From contig MAAR01000012.1 of the NCBI GenBank assembly GCA_002162765.1, positions 1 through 64,000 of the forward strand: 64,000 nucleotides of DNA, given 5' to 3'. The stretch's first letter is position 1; each line of letters starts with the position of its first letter. Below, in pieces: positions 45,875 through 54,995 of this stretch. The DNA comes from Flavobacteriales bacterium 34_180_T64. GTDB lineage: Bacteria; Bacteroidota; Bacteroidia; Flavobacteriales; Flavobacteriaceae. The notes below the pieces were generated by a model. It did not search any database. It was given only the letters and a program-made list of their open reading frames with translations, and was not told where the DNA came from. The translations under genes and the position numbers were made by a program.

Positions 45875-47266
45875 TTAAGAATGGAAATTCTCACTTTCTT
45901 TTAAGAAAGGGTTCCCTTTAGCTAATAAATTAGCCTTTGTTAATGCGGTAAATACAATAAAAATGAATAGTCCAGCAAACAATAGAATTGAACTTAATTC
46001 AGGAATACCAATAAACCATCTATCTCCAACTGTTGCAGGCATAATCATATTGAAAATATCAATATAATGTCCGGCCAATATTACGAGTCCAGCCATAACT
46101 ACAAACCATGGAATTCTTTTATAATCACTATTCATTAATAGCAAGATTGGGAATACAAAATTCATCACTACCATTCCTAAGAAAGGAAGCTTATAATCTG
46201 CAAATCTTGTTACGAAATATGTTACTTCCTCTGGAATATTTGAATACCAGATTAACATAAATTGAGAGAACCATAAATAGGTCCAAAATATACTAAATGC
46301 GAACATGAATTTAGCCAAATCATGTAGGTGACTATCATTGACAAAAGGTAAATGACCTCTAGATTTCAAGTACATCGTCACTAAGGCGATAACAGTAATT
46401 GCACTTACAAACATACTTGCAAAAACGTACCAACCAAATAATGTACTAAACCAGTGTGGGTCAACACTCATAATCCAATCCCAAGACATCATAGATTCTG
46501 TATAGATAAAGAATACTAAAAAGGCAGCCGAAATACGGAAGGTCTTTTTAAAGTTCTTATTATCTCCTGCACTATCTTGTGCGATTGTGAATTTACGTGC
46601 AAAATATCTGTATAAACTCCATCCAGCGATAAAGATTAATCCTCTAATTATGAATCCTGTTATGTTCAAAAAGCTTGATTTACCAGCAACTAATTTATCA
46701 TAGTCTTCATGATCAGGATTGGACATGTTTTCATTCATCCAGATAAATATACTATTATGTCCTAAATAATGAGATGCAACGGCTATTGCCAAAACAATCA
46801 AAGCACCAGGAAGCACATAAGACGTAATTCCTTCCATAACTCTAAATAGTACTGGTGACCAGCCTGCCTGAGATGCAAATTGTATAGCATAAAAGGCTAA
46901 AGCTCCAAGAGCTATCATCATAAAAAAGAAAGCTGCAACATACAACGCAGACCAAGGTCTATTCGCTATTTGATGCTGTACATGCTCTACATGTTCTTTG
47001 TGTTCATCAACATGAACATCGGTTGTTTCGGAATGTGCCTCATCTGCATGAGTATCTTCAGTTGCATGCGTGTCATGTGACGTTTCTGTAACAACATGTG
47101 TTGCTTCCTCACCATGTCCTCCACCGTGATGAGCTTCATCAGCAAGCATCGTTTCAACCTCTGTATATGATTTATGAGAATCCATAAAACCATATACAAC
47201 TCCTAATAATCCTACGACCATTAGAATGATAGAAAATGTTTTTAATTTTTTTGAGAATGTGTACAT
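45875..47266 (-). CDS. actF: Alternative complex III subunit ActF
   Basis: The 463-residue NrfD-like membrane protein has about ten helices and motifs such as YTESMMSWDWIMSVDPHWFSTLFG and SQFMLIWYSNIPEEVTYF. Between helix 1 (about 11-28) and helix 2 (about 107) lies a His-rich linker: 13 His between residues 46 and 98. ActF with ActC forms the quinol-binding, possibly ion-translocating membrane core of alternative complex III. It lies 27 bp upstream of cox2. Confidence 0.93.
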   Translation of the reverse strand: MYTFSKKLKTFSIILMVVGLLGVVYGFMDSHKSYTEVETMLADEAHHGGGHGEEATHVVTETSHDTHATEDTHADEAHSETTDVHVDEHKEHVEHVQHQIANRPWSALYVAAFFFMMIALGALAFYAIQFASQAGWSPVLFRVMEGITSYVLPGALIVLAIAVASHYLGHNSIFIWMNENMSNPDHEDYDKLVAGKSSFLNITGFIIRGLIFIAGWSLYRYFARKFTIAQDSAGDNKNFKKTFRISAAFLVFFIYTESMMSWDWIMSVDPHWFSTLFGWYVFASMFVSAITVIALVTMYLKSRGHLPFVNDSHLHDLAKFMFAFSIFWTYLWFSQFMLIWYSNIPEEVTYFVTRFADYKLPFLGMVVMNFVFPILLLMNSDYKRIPWFVVMAGLVILAGHYIDIFNMIMPATVGDRWFIGIPELSSILLFAGLFIFIVFTALTKANLLAKGNPFLKESENFHS

Positions 47267-47291
47267 ATCTATATATAAACTTTATCTAATC

Positions 47292-47849
47292 TTACTTTTC
47301 TAAATCCGCTTTTAATTGTAGCACATACGCTACAACTTGCCATCGTTCTTCTTCTCTAAGTTGGTTTGCATAAGAACCCATTGCATTTTTACCATAATAA
47401 ATGGTATGGTAAGTACTTCCAGCAGTAATTGCTCTTCCTGCATCATCATAACTTGGTACACCAAGGATTTTCTCCCTTTTCACCAAATTACCTTGTCCTT
47501 TTCCTTTATTACCATGACATATACCACAATAAATTGTATACAATTCTTTACCTCTTTTAGAGTCAATTTGTGTAGAATCTAAAGGACTCATTAATGTTTC
47601 TTTTGCCAATAGAAATCCGTCTTGCGTATTATCTATTTCGAAAGGAATATATCCTCTAGGTATAGATCCTTCTGCAGGCAATTGTCCTTCTTTACCATTA
47701 GCAAATGCATTAGATTCTGAATACGTTTCATAACCTACTGACTCATACATATTAGGCATGAACTGATAATTAGGTCTAGTGTCCTTTTTACAGGATACAA
47801 ACGATACTAATACTAATGCTATAACTGTTATTTTTATTAAGCCCTTCAT
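47292..47849 (-). CDS. actE: Alternative complex III subunit ActE, monoheme cytochrome c lipoprotein
   Basis: The 185-residue protein has a lipoprotein signal (LVSFVSC, Cys20) and one heme motif CGICH (108-112) with a distal Met region (GKNAMGSYANQL). It is the likely electron exit of the complex toward the oxidase. It is separated by 1 bp from actD. Confidence 0.92.
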   Translation of the reverse strand: MKGLIKITVIALVLVSFVSCKKDTRPNYQFMPNMYESVGYETYSESNAFANGKEGQLPAEGSIPRGYIPFEIDNTQDGFLLAKETLMSPLDSTQIDSKRGKELYTIYCGICHGNKGKGQGNLVKREKILGVPSYDDAGRAITAGSTYHTIYYGKNAMGSYANQLREEERWQVVAYVLQLKADLEK

Positions 47850-47850
47850 A

Positions 47851-48387
47851 TTAATGTGCTTCTTCTTTATCTACTATATTAATTTCTACTGCACCTGTTT
47901 CTTTCAACAAACTTTCTAATTCAGATGCATTCCCATGAACAGCAATTTCCATTAAGAAATGATCATCTGTAGTTCTTACATCTGGATTTTCAGCCTTTTT
48001 AAATGGCCACATTCTACTTCTTAAATAGAATGTTATTACCATTAAATGGGCCGCAAAAAATACGGTCAACTCAAACATAATTGGTACAAAAGCCGGCATG
48101 TTTTCGATATAACTAAAACTTGGCTTTCCTCCAATATTTTGTGGCCAATCTTCAATCATAATGAAGTTCATCATTACAATTGACACGATTAATCCTACAC
48201 AACCATACATAAATGATGCTATTGCAATACGTGTTGGCGCTAATCCCATGGCTTTGTCCAGTCCGTGAACCGGGAAAGGCGTATAAATTTCTTCAATGTG
48301 ATGTTTTTCTGCTTTAACGGTCTTAACCGCAGACATTAATACATCATCATCAGTATAAATAGCGTGAATTACTTTTGAAGCTTCCAT
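47851..48387 (-). CDS. actD: Alternative complex III subunit ActD (DUF3341)
   Basis: The 178-residue protein has two membrane helices (about 56-76 and 100-121) and the DUF3341 pattern IYTPFPVHGLDKAMG and WPQNIGGKPSFSYIENMPAFVPIMFELTVF-type stretch (key residues W, P, Y, FELT). It is a structural subunit of alternative complex III. It starts 3 bp after actC. Confidence 0.93.
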   Translation of the reverse strand: MEASKVIHAIYTDDDVLMSAVKTVKAEKHHIEEIYTPFPVHGLDKAMGLAPTRIAIASFMYGCVGLIVSIVMMNFIMIEDWPQNIGGKPSFSYIENMPAFVPIMFELTVFFAAHLMVITFYLRSRMWPFKKAENPDVRTTDDHFLMEIAVHGNASELESLLKETGAVEINIVDKEEAH

Positions 48388-48390
48388 ATG

Positions 48391-49857
48391 CTACTCGTCG
48401 TTTTTTAAATTATCAGAATTATCTTCAGAAACATTTGATGTTCTCGCATCAGCTCCAGTTCCAACTAAACTATCGCCTCGTTCTCTTATATTTTTATAAC
48501 GTTCTCCAGAAGATTTCAATATCGTCTTCACCTCAGCTTGCGCAATTACAGGGAATGTTCTAGAGTACAATAAAAATAATACAAAGAAGAACCCAATTGT
48601 TCCAATGAATATTCCTATATCTACAAATGTAGGTTGGAACATTGTCCAAGATGATGGTAAATAATCTCTATGCAATGAGGTTACAATAATTACAAATCGT
48701 TCAAACCACATTCCTATATTTACTACTATTGAAATAAAGAATGAGAACATAATACTTGTTCTAAGCCTTTTAAACCACATGAATTGTGGAGAAAACACAT
48801 TACAAGTCATCATTGCCCAATATGCCCACCAATAAGGTCCTGTTGCTCTATTTAAGAATGCATATTGTTCGTACTCTACTCCTGAATACCAAGCTATAAA
48901 TAACTCAGTCATATATGCCACACCAACGATAGAACCTGTAATCATAATTACAATGTTCATTAATTCGATATGTTGTACTGTAATATAATCTTCAAGACTA
49001 CATACTTTTCTCATAATAATAAGAAGCGTATTTACCATGGCAAATCCTGAGAATACTGCGCCAGCCACAAAGTAAGGCGGGAAAATAGTTGTATGCCATC
49101 CTGGTATCACCGACGTGGCAAAATCAAAGGATACAATAGTATGTACTGAAAGTACTAAAGGCGTTGCTAAACCAGCAAGTACCAATGACACTTCTTCAAA
49201 ACGTTGCCAATCTTTAGCACGTCCAGACCATCCAAAACTTAATAATGAATAGATCTTCTTTTGGAATGGTTTTACTGCTCTATCACGAATCATTGCAAAA
49301 TCAGGAAGTAAACCAGTCCACCAGAATACTAGAGACACTGATAAATATGTTGAGATTGCAAATACATCCCAAAGTAATGGGGAGTTAAAGTTAACCCAAA
49401 GGGAACCGAATTGATTTGGAATTGGTAACACCCAATACCCTAACCAAGGTCTTCCCATGTGAATTACTGGAAATAATCCCGCTTGAACTACAGAGAAAAT
49501 TGTCATTGCTTCTGCAGAACGGTTAATTGCCATTCTCCATTTTTGACGGAAAAGTAAAAGTACCGCAGAGATTAATGTTCCCGCGTGACCAATACCAACC
49601 CACCAAACGAAGTTAGTAATATCCCAAGCCCAACCTACAGTTTTATTTAAACCCCAGGTTCCTATTCCAGTAGATATTGTATATACAATACAACCTATTC
49701 CCCAAAGAAAAGCAGCAAGTGCTATTGAGAATACTATCCACCAAGATTTATTTGCTTTACCTTCTATCGGTTTTGCCACATCCACGGTAACATCGTGGTA
49801 TGATTTTTCACCCGTAACTAAAGGTCTTCTAAGAGGTGCTTCGTAATGAGACGCCAT
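48391..49857 (-). CDS. actC: Alternative complex III subunit ActC (NrfD family)
   Basis: The 488-residue protein is an NrfD/PsrC-type integral membrane subunit with about ten helices and the conserved [34 protein letters not shown] and [23 protein letters not shown]-like stretch (here SVIPGWHTT). It binds menaquinol near the periplasmic FeS subunit ActB. It shares its family with ActF encoded downstream. Confidence 0.94.
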   Translation of the reverse strand: [488 protein letters not shown]

Positions 49858-49887
49858 ATCCTTTTATAATTGTTTCTTAATTAATTT

Positions 49888-52800
49888 TTATGCTTCGGTT
49901 GTATTTCTCACTTTCGTTTGATAAATCACGTTCGGTTTTGTTCCAACGCTTTCTAACAAGTGATACATACGATTATCTTCTTTAAGTTTTGCAACTTTAC
50001 TCTCTTTATCATTAATGTCTCCAAATGTCATTGCTCCATTGCTACATGCCGCAGAACACGCTGTTTGGAATTCACCATCTTCAATTTCACGTCCATCACG
50101 TTTTGCATCAAGAATCGTTTTTTGTGTTTTTTGAATACACATAGAACATTTTTCCATAACACCACGTGAACGTACAACCACGTCTGGATTTAATACCATT
50201 CGTCCTAAATCATCATTCATGAAGTAATCAAACTCATCATTCTGAGCGTACAAGAACCAGTTAAAACGACGTACTTTATAAGGACAGTTGTTTGCACAGT
50301 AACGCGTTCCTACACAACGGTTATAAGCCATATGATTTTGCCCTTGACGACCATGAGATGTTGCTGCAACTGGACAAACAGTTTCACAAGGTGCATGATT
50401 ACAATGTTGACACATAACAGGCTGGAAAGCCACTTGAGGGTTATCCGCTGGATCTTCCAATTCACCAAATTCACTTAAAGAACTTGCTAAACCTGAAATC
50501 TCATCTTTCTTAGTATTATCACCTTCAAAAGAGTCTTCAGAAGAATAATACCTATCAATACGCAACCAGTGCATATCTCTACTACGTCTTACTTCTGTTT
50601 TACCAACTACAGGAACATTGTTTTCAGCATGACATGCTATAACACATGCGCCACATCCCGTACAAGCATTTAAGTCGATAGATAAGTTGAAATGATGTCC
50701 AATTGAACGATCAAATTCATCCCATAAATCAACATCAGGAGATGTTACAGGTGTTTCTTTATGATTTAAAGAAACCACAGGAACAGCATTCCAATGCTTT
50801 TTATCTTTAGTATTAAATACTTCTAAATTTGTTTCTTTAATGATGTCTCCACGACCCATTAAGGTATTGTGCAACTGAACGCAAGCAAATTCATGCTCAC
50901 CTGCAACAACACTAATTGAAACATCTGATTGCACAGGGTTCGAATTATTATAGAAATGGTAGGCATTTTTACCTGTTTGCAACTCTTCTTTTAATCCGTT
51001 TTTTCGACCATATCCTAAAGCCAAACCAACTGTTCCAACTGCCTGTCCTGGTTGAATATAAGCCGGAACAGTTACAGGAACTCCATTAACAGTTAATTCT
51101 ACTAAACTTCCGTTTAACGCACCATCTGCAACGTGTCTGTTTTTAATTCCTAAACGATCAGCATCTACTCTTGATACCGTTAGATAATTATCCCAAGACG
51201 CTCTTGTAATCGGATCAGGAAATTCTTGTAACCATGGGTTATTGGCCTGTTGACCGTCTCCCATACCTACTTTAGTATATAAGGTTAATTCTAAGTCTGA
51301 TACTTTTGCAGAAGCCGCTAAAGCCCTCGCTGCATTTCCTGAAGGTGTTTCAATGGTAGTCTCGTCCGTTGTATCAACTGTTTCTGATGCAATAGTTCCA
51401 ATATAGACACCATCGTGCAACGCTTTGTTAAAAGAGTTTCCTCCTAACAATCCACCATTCCAAGTATCTTTAATATAATCATTAAAAGACATATCATTTC
51501 CAGTCCACTTTAATAAAGCGTCTTGAAATTGTCTCGTATTAAATAAAGGACGAATTGTAGGTTGCATTAATCCATAATGTCCATTTTTAAATTCAACATC
51601 TCCCCAAGATTCTAAATAATGAGGTGCTGCTGCAATATATTGTGTTTCAGAAGATGTTTCATCAGCTTTCATCGAGAACGTCACTGATACATCAGTTTTA
51701 GCTAAACCTTCTGCAAAATCAGAGGCGTTAGCCAAAGTATATAGTGGATTAACGCCACTCATGATAATTGCACCTACTTTTCCTGCTTTCATATCAGCTA
51801 TTAAAGTAGTTACTGCCTTATCATTTCCTTGTCTTGTTTTTATTGGTGCAGCAGTGTCAAATGCTTTACTCTTTAAAAATTCATTGATCTCCAATACAAC
51901 GGTTTGTGCATTGATTTCTTGAAGCCCTGTAATTACGACACCATTACTTCCCGCTTTCTTTAATTGAGCTGCCGCTTTTCGCACGGCTTCATCCATATGT
52001 TCTGGTAAATCACCAGAAACAGATCCTCCAACAACATAACTATATAATTTTGCTAAAGCTACTTTTTGCTGAGCTGGTGTTAAAGGAATTCGTTTATCTG
52101 CATTTGCTCCAGAAAGCGACATATTAGACTCAAACTGAATATGACGTGACATTTTACCATGATGCGGTACTCTCATTTTAGAGTATCCTGTATCAAATCC
52201 TCCACCTTGCCAATCCCCTAAGAAATCGGCTCCAATTGAAACTATAGTCTCTGCTTTTGAAAAATCATAACTTGCTAATCCTCTTTCACCATATTTGGCT
52301 TGAAAAGCATCTAAAGCTATAGATTCAGAAACTGCATCATAAACTACGTGACGTACATTTCCATATTTTTCCGAAAATTCAGAAATTAATTTTGAAGTCG
52401 AAGGACTTGCAAAAGTTTGTGTCAATAATACGATATCCTTTCCTGAATCTTTTAGACCATTAAATGTCTGAATTGTTTCAGCATCAAACTCTCCCCATGA
52501 AATTGCACTTTCGCCTTTTCTTGGACCTTGAACTCTTAAACTATCATACAATCCTAAAACTGATGCATTCACTCTAGCATTAGCGCCACCATTGGTAGCT
52601 GCCATCGTGTTATTCTCAATTTTGATAGGACGACCTTCACGTGTTTTTACTAAAACACTTGCGAAATCAAATCCATCTGCAATTGTAGTTGCATAATAGT
52701 TTGCTACACCAGGAATAATTTCATCTGGTTGAACCACATAAGGGATAGACTTAATGACTGGCCCTTCACAAGCAGCAAGTGATGCAGCTGCAGTGCTAAA

Positions 52801-52980
52801 ACCAACGTACTTTAAGAAATCACGACGGGTAGTAGATGAAGACTCTAATGTGTCTTTATCGCCTAAAAATTCTTCCGTGGGAATTTCAGAAACAAATTCG
52901 TTTTGTTGTAGCGTCTCAACAATAGAGCTATCATTGTTTAGCTCTTCAACACTTTTCCAGTATTTCTTGTTTGATGACAT
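49888..52980 (-). CDS. actB: Alternative complex III subunit ActB (molybdopterin-oxidoreductase-like plus FeS)
   Basis: The 1030-residue protein has a TAT-variant leader set back from the N terminus (TRRDFLKYVG at 51-60) and a lipobox ending LAAC (Cys71). A molybdopterin-oxidoreductase-like domain follows (about 75-700), then an NrfC-like ferredoxin domain with four cluster motifs: CTGCGACVIACH, CQHCNHAPCETVCP, CVGTRYCANNCP and CSMC...CSAACSNGA, giving three [4Fe-4S] and one [3Fe-4S] in known complexes. In known ActB no Mo cofactor is bound. It passes electrons to the ActA hemes. Gap to actA 31 bp. Confidence 0.95.
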   Translation of the reverse strand: MSSNKKYWKSVEELNNDSSIVETLQQNEFVSEIPTEEFLGDKDTLESSSTTRRDFLKYVGFSTAAASLAACEGPVIKSIPYVVQPDEIIPGVANYYATTIADGFDFASVLVKTREGRPIKIENNTMAATNGGANARVNASVLGLYDSLRVQGPRKGESAISWGEFDAETIQTFNGLKDSGKDIVLLTQTFASPSTSKLISEFSEKYGNVRHVVYDAVSESIALDAFQAKYGERGLASYDFSKAETIVSIGADFLGDWQGGGFDTGYSKMRVPHHGKMSRHIQFESNMSLSGANADKRIPLTPAQQKVALAKLYSYVVGGSVSGDLPEHMDEAVRKAAAQLKKAGSNGVVITGLQEINAQTVVLEINEFLKSKAFDTAAPIKTRQGNDKAVTTLIADMKAGKVGAIIMSGVNPLYTLANASDFAEGLAKTDVSVTFSMKADETSSETQYIAAAPHYLESWGDVEFKNGHYGLMQPTIRPLFNTRQFQDALLKWTGNDMSFNDYIKDTWNGGLLGGNSFNKALHDGVYIGTIASETVDTTDETTIETPSGNAARALAASAKVSDLELTLYTKVGMGDGQQANNPWLQEFPDPITRASWDNYLTVSRVDADRLGIKNRHVADGALNGSLVELTVNGVPVTVPAYIQPGQAVGTVGLALGYGRKNGLKEELQTGKNAYHFYNNSNPVQSDVSISVVAGEHEFACVQLHNTLMGRGDIIKETNLEVFNTKDKKHWNAVPVVSLNHKETPVTSPDVDLWDEFDRSIGHHFNLSIDLNACTGCGACVIACHAENNVPVVGKTEVRRSRDMHWLRIDRYYSSEDSFEGDNTKKDEISGLASSLSEFGELEDPADNPQVAFQPVMCQHCNHAPCETVCPVAATSHGRQGQNHMAYNRCVGTRYCANNCPYKVRRFNWFLYAQNDEFDYFMNDDLGRMVLNPDVVVRSRGVMEKCSMCIQKTQKTILDAKRDGREIEDGEFQTACSAACSNGAMTFGDINDKESKVAKLKEDNRMYHLLESVGTKPNVIYQTKVRNTTEA

Positions 52981-53011
52981 ATTATATAATTGAATTACTT
53001 CTTGTTATTAA

Positions 53012-54343
53012 TTAATAGTGACATTTACCACATTCTAATCCACCCATTTGAGCCGCTGTCAATTTATCAACACCATATTTCTTTGATAATTGCTCGTGAA
53101 TTTTGGTATAATAAGCATTGTCTTTTACATTCACTTCTGTTTCTCTGTGACAATTGATACACCATCCCATTGTTAATGGAGAATATTGATACATCACTTC
53201 CATTTCTTCAACAGGACCGTGACATGTTTGACACTGAATTCCCGCAACTGTAACGTGTTGCGAGTGATTGAAATAAGCAAAATCTGGTAAATTATGGATT
53301 CTCACCCATTTTACAGGTTGTGCATCTCCAGTGTATTTTTGATCTGCGTCACTCCATCCTGCAGCAGCATATAATTTTTGAATTTCTCCATCATAAAATT
53401 CCTTACTGTGCTCAGCAGTAGTTTCACCATTGTATTCATAAACTGACTTATGGCAATTCATACAAACATTTAATGAAGGGATTCCTGAAGTTTTACTCAC
53501 TCTAGCTGAAGAATGACAGTATTTACAATCTATCCCATTATCTCCTGCGTGTACTTTGTGAGAAAAATGTATAGGTTGAACAGGTTGATAACCTTGATCA
53601 ATTCCAACTTGCATAAAATAACCAAATACATAATAGCCACTTGCTAGTAAGAAAAGTATTGCTGTAACAAGCACTAGGAATTGATTTTTAGCAAATGCTT
53701 TCCATAATGGTAATCGTTTTTTATCAGCTAACTCAACGCCTTTGGCTTCAGCAAAACGATTTAAAGTTTGTCTCACTAAAACTAATGCCATTGCCAATAA
53801 AGCAAATAGTAAGGCTAAGGCTCCTAATATAATTTTATTTGAAATTCCACCTTCGCTTGCACCAGATCCACTTCCAGCTGCAGCAACAGGCGTAGCAGCA
53901 ACTACTGGATCAGTAGCGGTATAAGCCAAAATATCAGAAATATCCTGATCTGACAATGTAGGAAATGCAGTCATTGCAGTCCCATTATATTCATTGTATA
54001 TTTGGTTAGCATATGAATCACCTGATTTAACAAGTCCTGCACTATTACGAATCCAATCACTTAACCAAGCTCTATCTAATCCTTGCTCGTCTGACAATCT
54101 AGTTTCGACATAACGTAGCGATGGACCAGTCATTGCCTTATCTAAATTATGACATGCCGCACAATTCGTATTAAATAGTGTTTTTCCCTTTGCTGAGTCC
54201 CCATCTTGGGCATTAAGAGTAGTTGAAAACGTGAGCAAAAGAATAAACCCTAAATGAAGTATATTTGAGGTTAATTTACGGTATATCACCTGTTTCATAT
54301 TTTTTGTTGAATTATCTTCCAAACTTTGGTACGATTTTTTCAT
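53012..54343 (-). CDS. actA: Alternative complex III subunit ActA with N-terminal monoheme domain
   Basis: The 443-residue protein (ATG 54343; ATG 54298 would also keep the signal-like helix at about 26-45) has six heme c motifs: CAACH (61-65) in an N-terminal monoheme cytochrome c domain with a likely Met124 ligand, then a Gly/Ala linker and helices at about 170-191 and 222-241, and a pentaheme domain with CKYCH (273), CMNCH (294), CQTCH (371), CINCH (395) and CGKCH (438). ActA is the cytochrome subunit anchoring the electron path of alternative complex III. First gene of the operon; promoter at 54379-54386 overlapped by an inverted repeat. Confidence 0.93.
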   Translation of the reverse strand: MKKSYQSLEDNSTKNMKQVIYRKLTSNILHLGFILLLTFSTTLNAQDGDSAKGKTLFNTNCAACHNLDKAMTGPSLRYVETRLSDEQGLDRAWLSDWIRNSAGLVKSGDSYANQIYNEYNGTAMTAFPTLSDQDISDILAYTATDPVVAATPVAAAGSGSGASEGGISNKIILGALALLFALLAMALVLVRQTLNRFAEAKGVELADKKRLPLWKAFAKNQFLVLVTAILFLLASGYYVFGYFMQVGIDQGYQPVQPIHFSHKVHAGDNGIDCKYCHSSARVSKTSGIPSLNVCMNCHKSVYEYNGETTAEHSKEFYDGEIQKLYAAAGWSDADQKYTGDAQPVKWVRIHNLPDFAYFNHSQHVTVAGIQCQTCHGPVEEMEVMYQYSPLTMGWCINCHRETEVNVKDNAYYTKIHEQLSKKYGVDKLTAAQMGGLECGKCHY

Positions 54344-54378
54344 TAATAGAAAAAAAATACTGTTATAAAAATCTCACG

Positions 54379-54386
54379 CAAAAGTA
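54379..54386 (-). promoter_or_regulatory. Candidate -7 element (TACTTTTG) of the act-cox operon
   Basis: Exact TAnnTTTG on the minus strand, 35 bp before the actA ATG at 54343. The first three bases overlap an inverted repeat (54384-54415). Confidence 0.55.
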
Positions 54387-54415
54387 ACATTTAAAGTCGA
54401 TTTTCGAAATGTTAC
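54384..54415. promoter_or_regulatory. Inverted repeat GTAACATTT-N14-AAATGTTAC at the actA promoter
   Basis: The 9-bp arms are perfect (54384-54392 and 54407-54415) with centres 23 bp apart, about two helical turns. The site covers the spacer and -33 region of the actA promoter. The extended 12-mer AGTAACATTTAA recurs at 54497-54508 before the SPOR gene. Confidence 0.45.
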
Positions 54416-54489
54416 AGAACTGTTAATTGCTAATTTATAAAGATTCTAAATAATAAATATGACCCTAAATTAGTTTAAATATTTTACAT

Positions 54490-54508
54490 TGTTATCAGTA
54501 ACATTTAA
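54490..54508. promoter_or_regulatory. Operator-like TGTTA-N4-TAACA site before the SPOR gene
   Basis: TGTTATCAGTAACA is an inverted repeat with 5-bp arms; its right half is the 12-mer AGTAACATTTAA (54497-54508) also found at 54383-54394. It lies immediately upstream of the -7 element at 54514. Confidence 0.4.
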
Positions 54509-54513
54509 TTTTA

Positions 54514-54521
54514 TAATTTTG
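54514..54521 (+). promoter_or_regulatory. Candidate -7 element (TAATTTTG) of the SPOR gene
   Basis: Exact TAnnTTTG followed by C, 55 bp before the ATG at 54577. A TTG at 54489-54491 is 25 bp upstream, a little farther than usual. Confidence 0.45.
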
Positions 54522-54576
54522 CATTTATAACGACATATTAGCAATACACCATTAATTGAAAAAAAATAAGTTTAAA

Positions 54577-54954
54577 ATGAAAATAAAAAGTTTAACCTCT
54601 GTAATTGTGTTATTCCTGTTCTCACTAAGTACTCTGGCACAAGAAGGCAAAGTGACCATTGATCAGGATAGTGATATTAGCACGCTTTTAGAATACAAGA
54701 AAGATTTGAAAACTGTAGAGCTATATAGAATCCAAGTGTATTCTGGAGACCGTAAAGGAGCTGAAAAAACTGAAAGAGAATTTAAATTTAAATATGGCGA
54801 CTGGACGGTTGATAAAGTTTTTGAAACACCAAAATATAAAATTTGGGTAGGAAATTTCAGAAGTCGTTTAGAGGCTGATAAAGCGCTTTTGAAAATAAAG
54901 AAGAATTATACGCATGCTTTTATTTTTACACCCAAACGAGATAAGAAGAAATAA
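54577..54954 (+). CDS. Small secreted SPOR-domain protein
   Basis: The protein has 125 residues from the ATG at 54577, preceded in frame by a weaker TTG at 54556. A signal peptide (KSLTSVIVLFLFSLSTLAQ) is followed by a SPOR domain of about 70 residues (YRIQVYSGDRKGAEKTER, WVGNFRSRLEADKALLKIK). SPOR domains bind denuded glycan strands of peptidoglycan, often at division sites. The protein has no membrane anchor after cleavage. It is divergent from actA and convergent with infB, sharing the bidirectional terminator at 54954-54982. Confidence 0.9.
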   Translation: MKIKSLTSVIVLFLFSLSTLAQEGKVTIDQDSDISTLLEYKKDLKTVELYRIQVYSGDRKGAEKTEREFKFKYGDWTVDKVFETPKYKIWVGNFRSRLEADKALLKIKKNYTHAFIFTPKRDKKK

Positions 54955-54982
54955 AAAAAGCGACCAATTGGTCGCTTTTTTT
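54954..54982. terminator. Bidirectional terminator between the SPOR gene and infB
   Basis: AAAAAAGCGACC and its reverse complement surround a 4-nt AATT centre, with A and T runs on either side, so it can end both convergent transcripts. Confidence 0.9.
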
Positions 54983-54995
54983 ATTTTATATGGTT

